DNA of 64,000 nt from Malaya genurostris (lineage: Eukaryota > Arthropoda > Insecta > Diptera > Culicidae), in contig NC_080572.1 in assembly GCF_030247185.1 (NCBI RefSeq), positions 235,105,336 to 235,169,335 on the forward strand, written 5' to 3'. A program made the position numbers and the translations under genes. The notes beneath the pieces were generated by a model that saw nothing but the letters and a program-made list of their open reading frames with translations, was not told where the DNA came from and made no database searches. This document shows positions 57,317 through 64,000 of the stretch, in pieces. The first letter of the stretch is position 1. Each line of letters starts with the position of its first letter.

Positions 57317-57500
57317 AGAACGGCCAATAAGCCACCTGTCAACTTCCACTTTCGAAAGATATTGCAAGCGAGCTATGAAAGATAGAGTATTAAATTTAAC
57401 ACCAGACGAAAGAGAAAACTTTTCTCTGCCGTTTACTATTATGACTTACTCTCAGCGAGTGTCGAGTCATTCAAAATTACTCTTCAAAGTGAAATCGTCT
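57317..57500. repeat. MITE family 1, copy 2
   Basis: AGAACGGCCAATAAGCCACC then TGTCAACTTCCACTTTCGAA match, in reverse orientation, the right end of the copy at 13789-13992. The middle (TTAAATTTAACACC, CTTTTCTCTGCCGTTTACT) also corresponds. The far end decays near AAAGTGAAATCGTC. The 155-codon open frame spanning 57072-57539 runs across this MITE and is therefore not a gene. Confidence 0.72.
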
Positions 57501-58089
57501 AAAATAAATTACATCTATGAAACTACACAAATTGTTTAGCACTTATCTTTGACCCTGCAAGTTTTTCGAAACATGCTGTCTAAACACTTGAACACCCAGC
57601 TGGTAACCGTAATCATACACAATTGAAAGATTCCCCATTAATAACGTTTACAGACGTTGCCAGCGCATCGTAACCTTTCAGCAGGGATCTTTCAGTACTC
57701 AGCTTGTTTGCTACGGCCATACATCGAGATAATTGTACAGTGCATGATGAAGTTTTTCGTTGTCCATCCCTACTACAAAAAAAAAACAACCATTCGAAAT
57801 GCCGTTCATGTCATCAACAACTTCGGAGACTGTACTGCGCATACTTGACCGTGAATTTTGTACCAGTTTTGTTTTTTGTTGCCTCCGTAAATAACATCCA
57901 ATGCTAATGACCGGTACTTCCCAGTTGTGACGGGAAACAACCACAGACAACAAACATTACACTAGCCATAACGAAAAAAAACAAGTCCTTAGGAATATAA
58001 ATCTTTTCGATGACATTCGAAAACCATGTTTAGGTTGAAGAAAAAAATGATTGACAGGACAAAAGGGAATCAAAACAACATAAAAAACC
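57501..58089. other. Gene-free interval
   Basis: Nothing recognised on either strand. Confidence 0.3.
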
Positions 58090-58172
58090 TGTTTTAATCC
58101 ACCTAGTGGTGTAATGATGCCTTTCTCATGTACATATAATATTGTGGTATTCTATTCAAAAATTTTCTCTTC

Positions 58173-61076
58173 GTACTTCCGGAACCGGATACTGGGAACC
58201 AGGATAGCCGGAATCGGTTTGTTTAGTTGCCTACTGATAATGACTATCAATTTGTGTAGTTTTGAGACCAGTTTAGGAAAATTTTCACGTTTTTTGTTTC
58301 GCCGGTTTAAGTGACGGTGTACAATATTGAACACACTTTACCCTATAATTCCGGAACCGGAAGTCGGATCCGGATGAAATTCTGGAATTCCGTATGGAAC
58401 CACGAGACCTTTCATTTGAATCTAAGTTTGTGGAAATCGGTCAAACCATCGCTGAGAAAAGTGAGTGAGATCCATTTTGGTATATATGACCACTATTTCT
58501 GGTACTTCCGGAACCGGATACCGGGAACCAGGATAGCCGGAATCGGTTTGATTAGTTGCCTACTGATAATGACTATCGATTTGTGTAGTTTTGAGACCAG
58601 TTTAGAAAAATTTTCACGTTTTTTGTTTCGCCGGTTTAAGTGACGGTGTACAATATTGAACACACTTTACCCTATAATTCCGGAACCGGAAGTCGGATCC
58701 GGATGAAATTCTGGAATTCCGTATGGAACCACGAGACCTTTCATTTGAATCTAAGTTTGTGGAAATCGGTCAAACCATCGCTGAGAAAAGTGAGTGAGAT
58801 CCATTTTGGTATATATGACCACTATTTCTGGTACTTCCGGAACCGGATACCGGGAACCAGGATAGCCGGAATCGGTTTGATTAGTTGCCTACTGATAATG
58901 ACTATCGATTTGTGTAGTTTTGAGACCAGTTTAGAAAAATTTTCACGTTTTTTGTTTCGTCGGTTTAAGTGACGGTGTACAATATTGAACACACTTTACC
59001 CTAAAATTCCGGAACCGGAAGTCGGATCCGAATGAAATTCTGGGATTCCGTATGGGACCACGAGACCTTTCATTTGAATCTAAGTTTGTGGAAATCGGTC
59101 AAACCATCGCTGAGAAAAGTGAGTGAGATCCATTTTGGTATATATGACCACTATTTCTGGTACTTCCGGAACCGGATACCGGGAACCAGGATAGCCGGAA
59201 TCGGTTTGATTAGTTGCCTACTGATAATGACTATCGATTTGTGTAGTTTTGAGACCAGTTTAGAAAAATTTTCACGTTTTTTGTTTCGCCGGTTTAAGTG
59301 ACGGTGTACAATATTGAACACACTTTACCCTATAATTCCGGAACCGGAAGTCGGATCCGGATGAAATTCTGGAATTCCGTATGGGACCACGAGACCTTTC
59401 ATTTGAATCTAAGTTTGTGGAAATCGGTCAAACCATCGCTGAGAAAAGTGAGTGAGATCCATTTTGGTATATATGACCACTATTTCTGGTACTTCCGGAA
59501 CCGGATACCGGGAACCAGGATAGCCGGAATCGGTTTGATTAGTTGCCTACTGATAATGGCTATCGATTTGTGTAGTTTTGAGACCAGTTTAGAAAAATTT
59601 TCACGTTTTTTGTTTCGCCGGTTTAAGTGACGGTGTACAATATTGAACACACTTTACCCTATAATTCCGGAACCGGAAGTCGGATCCGGATGAAATTCTG
59701 GAATTCCGTATAGGACCACGAGACCTTTCATTTGAATCTAAGTTTGTGGAAATCGGTCTAACCATCGCTGAGAAAAGTGAGTGAGATCCATTTTGGTATA
59801 TATGACCACTATTTCTGGTACTTCCGGAACCGGATACCGGGAACCAGGATAGCCGGAATCGGTTTGATTAGTTGCCTACTGATAATGACTATCGATTTGT
59901 GTAGTTTTGAGACCAGTTTAGAAAAATTTTCACGTTTTTTGTTTCGCCGGTTTAAGTGACGGTGTACAATATTGAACACACTTTACCCTAAAATTCCGGA
60001 ACCGGAAGTCGGATCCGAATGAAATTCTGGGATTCCGTATGGGACCACGAGACCTTTCATTTGAATCTAAGTTTGTGAAAATCGGTCAAACCATCGCTGA
60101 GAAAAGTGAGTGAGATCCATTTTGGTATATATGACCACTATTTCTGGTACTTCCGGAACCGGATACCGGGAACCAGGATAGCCGGAATCGGTTTGATTAG
60201 TTGGCTACTGATAATGACTATCGATTTGTGTAGTTTTGAGACCAGTTTAGAAAAATTTTCACGTTTTTTGTTTCGCCGGTTTAAGTGACGGTGTACAATA
60301 TTGAACACACTTTACCCTATAATTCCGGAACCGGAAGTCGGATCCGGATGAAATTCTGGAATTCCGTATGGGACCACGAGACCTTTCATTTGAATCTAAG
60401 TTTGTGGAAATCGGTCAAACCATCGCTGAGAAAAGTGAGTGAGATCCATTTTGGTATATATGACCACTATTTCTGGTACTTCCGGAACCGGATACCGGGA
60501 ACCAGGATAGCCGGAATCGGTTTGATTAGTTGCCTACTGATAATGACTATCGATTTGTGTAGTTTTGAGACCAGTTTAGAAAAATTTTCACGTTTTTTGT
60601 TTCGCCGGTTTAAGTGACGGTGTACAATATTGAACACACTTTACCCTATAATTCCGGAACCGGAAGTCGGATCCGGATGAAATTCTGGAATTCCGTATGG
60701 GACCACGAGACCTTTCATTTGAATCTAAGTTTGTGGAAATCGGTCAAACCATCGCTGAGAAAAGTGAGTGAGATCCATTTTGGTATATATGACCACTATT
60801 TCTGGTACTTCCGGAACCGGATACCGGGAACCAGGATAGCCGGAATCGGTTTTCTTAGTTGCCTACTGATAATGACTATCGATTTGTGTAGTTTTGAGAC
60901 CAGTTTAAAAAAATTTTCACGTTTTTTGTTTCGCCGGTTTAAGTGACGGTGTACAATATTGAACACACTTTACCCTATAATTCCGGAACCGGAAGTCGGA
61001 TCCGGATGAAATTCAGGAATTCCGTATGGGACCACGAGACCTTTCATTTGAATCCTAGTTTGTCAAAATCGGTTCA
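58173..61076 (+). repeat. 329-bp minisatellite, about 8.8 units, with A-A-B higher-order pattern
   Basis: Unit starts (at GTGACGGTGTACAATATTG) fall at 58311, 58640, 58969, 59298, 59627, 59956, 60285 and 60614, plus a last partial from 60943: exactly 329 bases each, with no indel. The first unit is partial from about 58173. Units differ by a handful of substitutions. Units at 58969 and 59956, exactly three units apart, share a distinctive variant set (CCCTAAAATTCC, GGATCCGAATGAAA, TCTGGGATTCCG), giving the order A-A-B-A-A-B-A-A. Each unit contains a frame of up to 110 codons, but 329 is not a multiple of 3 and no motif is present, so these are not genes. Confidence 0.95.
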
Positions 61077-61116
61077 GCCATCTCCGAGAAAACCTAGTGA
61101 GATTATTTGACACATA

Positions 61117-61272
<156 letters not shown>

Positions 61273-61387
61273 TTGCTCAGCTCGATGAACTGAGTCGAAT
61301 GGTATATGACACTTGGCCCTCCGGGCCAATTTTCACTAGTCGGTTTTTCAAGTGATTGCATAACCTTTCTATATGAGAAAGGCAAAA

Positions 61388-62952
61388 CGGAAAATAATCG
61401 CTCTAATTAATAGTCATAAGACTTATATAATTATGATATTATAAACTTACAATTCTAAAGTAAATCTTTATAATTGGTTGGTCCTATAAGCAGTTTCACT
61501 TTTTTCTGTCAACCCTGGTAGCTAGAAGACGTTTTGATAAAAAAAAAACCCCTCTAGAGAGCTTTGATTGAACCATAGTAGAAAACTTGTTTCCGAGGAG
61601 AACAAAAAAAAAGCGGATCTGGCATGTACCTTGATGCAAGACTGTTTTATAGATCGCAATATTCGCCTCCGGTTAACATGGAACACTGACCTCCACGAAG
61701 TTTATTGGGGCTGTTTCGTTGAACTGAAGTAACATCACGCGATCGATACGGAGCGAAGCCGTGTTCGCGGGTTCCTCTATTGGTTCATATAGTTTGTTTA
61801 TCATAAAGGGAAGCGCTTACCGAAATCATTCCGATCTAGTAAGAAACCCGCAAGATGACGAAACATGCTGACCACAAACTCTGCGCATATACAACCACCA
61901 TAGCAGTGCTGATCGTCTAAATACTAATCAGTAATGAAATAGTAAGTATCGTTATGATTAATCGCATCGCAAGATCAGTTTTCTGATTCAAACAATCTAA
62001 TGATACCGTGAGAAAAAGCTAATGACGTTTGGTTGCAAACAGTTTTCCGTCTTGAATCATTTGAGAATTATATCAAATTAATAAAAGAAAGTGGTTATGT
62101 GTATAGGATACGCTTGCAATCGCCATACTGGAAGTCTTCTCAACACTATAGAATATAGGATGAAGGTTAACAACTTTTTCCATTATCCATCACAGCCAAC
62201 GACCTGCGGTTCAGGCGGATTTGCAGTCATCATAACTACCGTAGACGAACGTCAAAATCGTGACACAGAGTATAACATCGCTAGCCGGTTATGTTGTGTT
62301 GGTTTGTCTATACTGCTGCATGAATGCTGCTAAACTACCCGGATAGTTCCACTCAAGCAGATGAGAGAAGATCTTAGCTAACCGGCACTTGCTGGCGATC
62401 TGTTACGGTCTGCTAGCGTCGAGTCAGCTGGTCTGAAACCTGTTGTGAGACTTCGGGTCGGTGGTGAGCTAGCTATCTTCGGTTTTAAAGAAACCACAAC
62501 GGCGGCGGCGGCGGCATTGCACTTCGATTAGAAATAAGCATACTGGTCTACCGGGTGAGTGATTAACGGCGAAGGTCAAAGCGTTTAATTCTATCACCAG
62601 CCTCCAGTTCCTATGCGGAGAAACTAGTTTTGATGGTCGTACCTTACAACACGTGGAATTCTGTTCATGATCTCAACTCGACTGCAAGCCGTGCAGTCGT
62701 AATAGGAAAATTACAAGTCTATAAATTGTATGAGGTGCAATGTCAACTATCAAGACCACACTTCGATTAGTGGTCGTTTTGAATGATCTCTATATTGTAG
62801 CTGTTGGTAGTAGTTTTTCATTCATTATTGTTCTTTTTTTCATGGAGATATAGACACGTCATTTTGACGCCAGCCCGAACAATTAACTTGCAAAGGAATA
62901 TGGCCTACTTTGCTCCGGAAATTAAATTCATTGTTTAAAGTGTAGGACAAAT
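61388..62952. other. Gene-free interval, moderately GC-rich in parts
   Basis: No recognised gene. Around 61730-61870 and 62390-62560 GC content and CpG rise, and GGCGGCGGCGGCGG at 62501-62514 is a short trinucleotide run. GGTCTACCGGGTGAGTG near 62544-62560 is donor-like. These could mark the promoter and 5'-UTR of a gene extending beyond the window, but nothing firm can be said. Confidence 0.3.
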
Positions 62953-63021
62953 TAGAGTGCCTATAACCAGAGCGACGACGGCTGTTTGTTTGAAATGACA
63001 GCTCTGGTTATAGGCACTCTA
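62953..63021. mobile_element. 69-bp micro-MITE, hAT-like
   Basis: The 21-base ends (62953-62973 and 63001-63021) are perfect inverse complements, beginning TAGAGTGCC and reading on through TATAACCAGAG. The flanking 8-bp direct repeat GGACAAAT lies at 62945-62952 and 63022-63029. An 8-bp duplication with TAGAG-type termini fits the hAT superfamily. The interior is only 27 bases. As RNA it would fold into a tight hairpin. Confidence 0.78.
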
Positions 63022-63115
63022 GGACAAATAAACCAATAGCCATTTCATTAGACAACTGAAAAATAGTGAGGAGTGCCAGACAGTCAATTTAATATGAAAT
63101 TTCACGGATCAGGGT

Positions 63116-63256
63116 CATTTCGCCGAAAGCCATTTCACCGAAAGTCATTTCGTCGAAGGGGTCATATCGCCGAAGGGGTCATTTCGCCGAATGACATATC
63201 ACCGAATGTCATTTCGCCGAAAGCCATTTCGTCGAAAGGGTCATTCCACCGATTCC
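63116..63256 (+). repeat. Minisatellite of alternating 15/17-bp units
   Basis: Nine tandem variants of CATTTCGCCGAAAGC (15 bp) or CATTTCGTCGAAGGGGT (17 bp). Variants include CATATCACCGAATGT. Open frames rich in Phe/Arg/Ser-Pro through this stretch come from the repeat. Confidence 0.9.
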
Positions 63257-64000
63257 TGCAATTGTCTTAAGGAGCAAGACTCTTTGCAAGCGTATGAGTA
63301 ATGCCAACAATGTGTGCGTAAAAACAAATTCTGGCGCTTCTTTTCCTGATTTTACTAAATAAATCTTCCATATGGTTGAAAAATAAACCAATCGGTTCAT
63401 ACTGCTTAAAATTGCAATTCAAGAAAAGCGAAAATCGTAGTCTGAAACTCTTCCGTTTTCCTTAAAGCTGCTCGAGAAAAATTATTTCAGTTTCAGCTTA
63501 CCTCCACTGATACATTTATTTAGCAACAAACACATTCCTATATGGATTTCTTCTTGCAGCAATTATTGTGATATAAAGATTTACGTATCTTCTGTAAGTA
63601 AACCCGCAAAATAGGAACCATTAATTTAACACTCGAAAGGCAATGAATATGGAATGTTGTCGTAAAACTATTTATTTTTACGGAAAACTGCTTTTGTAAC
63701 AGAAAATATTTAGTTTTGTTTATTTTGTGTAGTGCAATCTAATACAAATCCATTGAAGCAGTGTTGCTAACTTTTTGATTAGGGAATTAAAATATACATT
63801 CATAAAATGTAAGCAATTTTCCATCAAACGTTGGTGAAAAATTGATCAAAACTGATATTTCATCCAAGATGTCAGGCTTAACATTCATTTGAGAATAAAT
63901 TATTGTGAAAGAAGATTGTTTGAAACTCAATCGTGCAATCCACTTTGATCAACTCGGTGCACTGCATATATGAATACACAGATCTATGGCATACGGATCA
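63257..64000. other. Gene-free interval to window end
   Basis: AT-rich, nothing recognised. Confidence 0.3.

Noticed and set aside
57072..57539. 155-codon plus-strand open frame
   Set aside because: It runs through a MITE that has a second copy at 13789-13992 and through a dispersed TCTGCAGATTT repeat; no protein motif.
58311..60946. Tandem 110-codon open frames that look like a repeated gene family
   Set aside because: They are the 329-bp minisatellite read in one frame. The unit length is not divisible by 3, the peptide has no motif, and the same unit lies in non-coding repeat copies elsewhere.
62490..62560. GGC run and donor-like site as a 5'-UTR exon of a gene
   Set aside because: Suggestive composition only; no coding sequence follows within the window.
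63073..63270. Plus-strand Phe/Arg/Ser-Pro-rich protein
   Set aside because: Product of the 15/17-bp minisatellite at 63116-63256.

Overview
The window looks like nuclear DNA of a dipteran insect, most likely a mosquito. Reasons: it is AT-rich, introns are short (64-96 bp) inside conserved genes, a mariner relative has the DD37E spacing described from mosquitoes, and Jockey-, rosa- and mariner-type elements are dense. No bacterial operon, tRNA, rRNA or CRISPR array was seen. The species call is inference.

Three recognisable host genes occupy only a few kb. They are the translocon-associated protein beta subunit (12180-12822, minus, two coding exons), phosphoglucomutase (19363-21213, plus, three coding exons, 561 residues), and a NEMO/IKK-gamma (kenny)-type adaptor of immune signalling (24652-26092, minus, three exons, UBAN motif plus C-terminal C2HC finger). 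A probable first coding exon of an unidentified gene lies at 32808-32861 (plus). These genes do not act in one pathway; they are neighbours in a repeat-rich chromosome.

The rest is mostly mobile DNA in layers. From 1 to about 3.8 kb is a decayed Jockey-clade retrotransposon (gag, endonuclease, reverse transcriptase). At 4.8-10.9 kb are two tiny retrotransposon tails, an internally deleted mariner and a DD37E element. From 13 to 18 kb are MITEs, a tRNA-derived SINE and an unclassified ~270 bp family. From 22 to 61 kb one unclassified interspersed family recurs at least a dozen times. It has one end carrying a CACCTAGTGGTG motif and another carrying GCCTTTCTCATATAGAAAGG. One copy (58.1-61.4 kb) has amplified an internal segment into nearly nine 329-bp tandem units with an A-A-B higher-order pattern.

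The most informative nested structures are: a 728-bp palindromic element with CACAGTG ends and 5-bp target duplications that splits a mariner fossil (30535-31262); a 2.35-kb element with CACAGTGG ends and CGACC duplications (52351-54703); a rosa-type (DD41D) transposon whose N-terminal coding half is replaced by an inverted copy of its own other end (42678-43602); a gag-only retroposon with a poly(A) tail and 10-bp target duplications inside a repeat copy (43851-45003); and a 69-bp hAT-like micro-MITE (62953-63021). I found no sign of a new enzymatic system. The novelty lies in these element architectures and in the unclassified repeat family.
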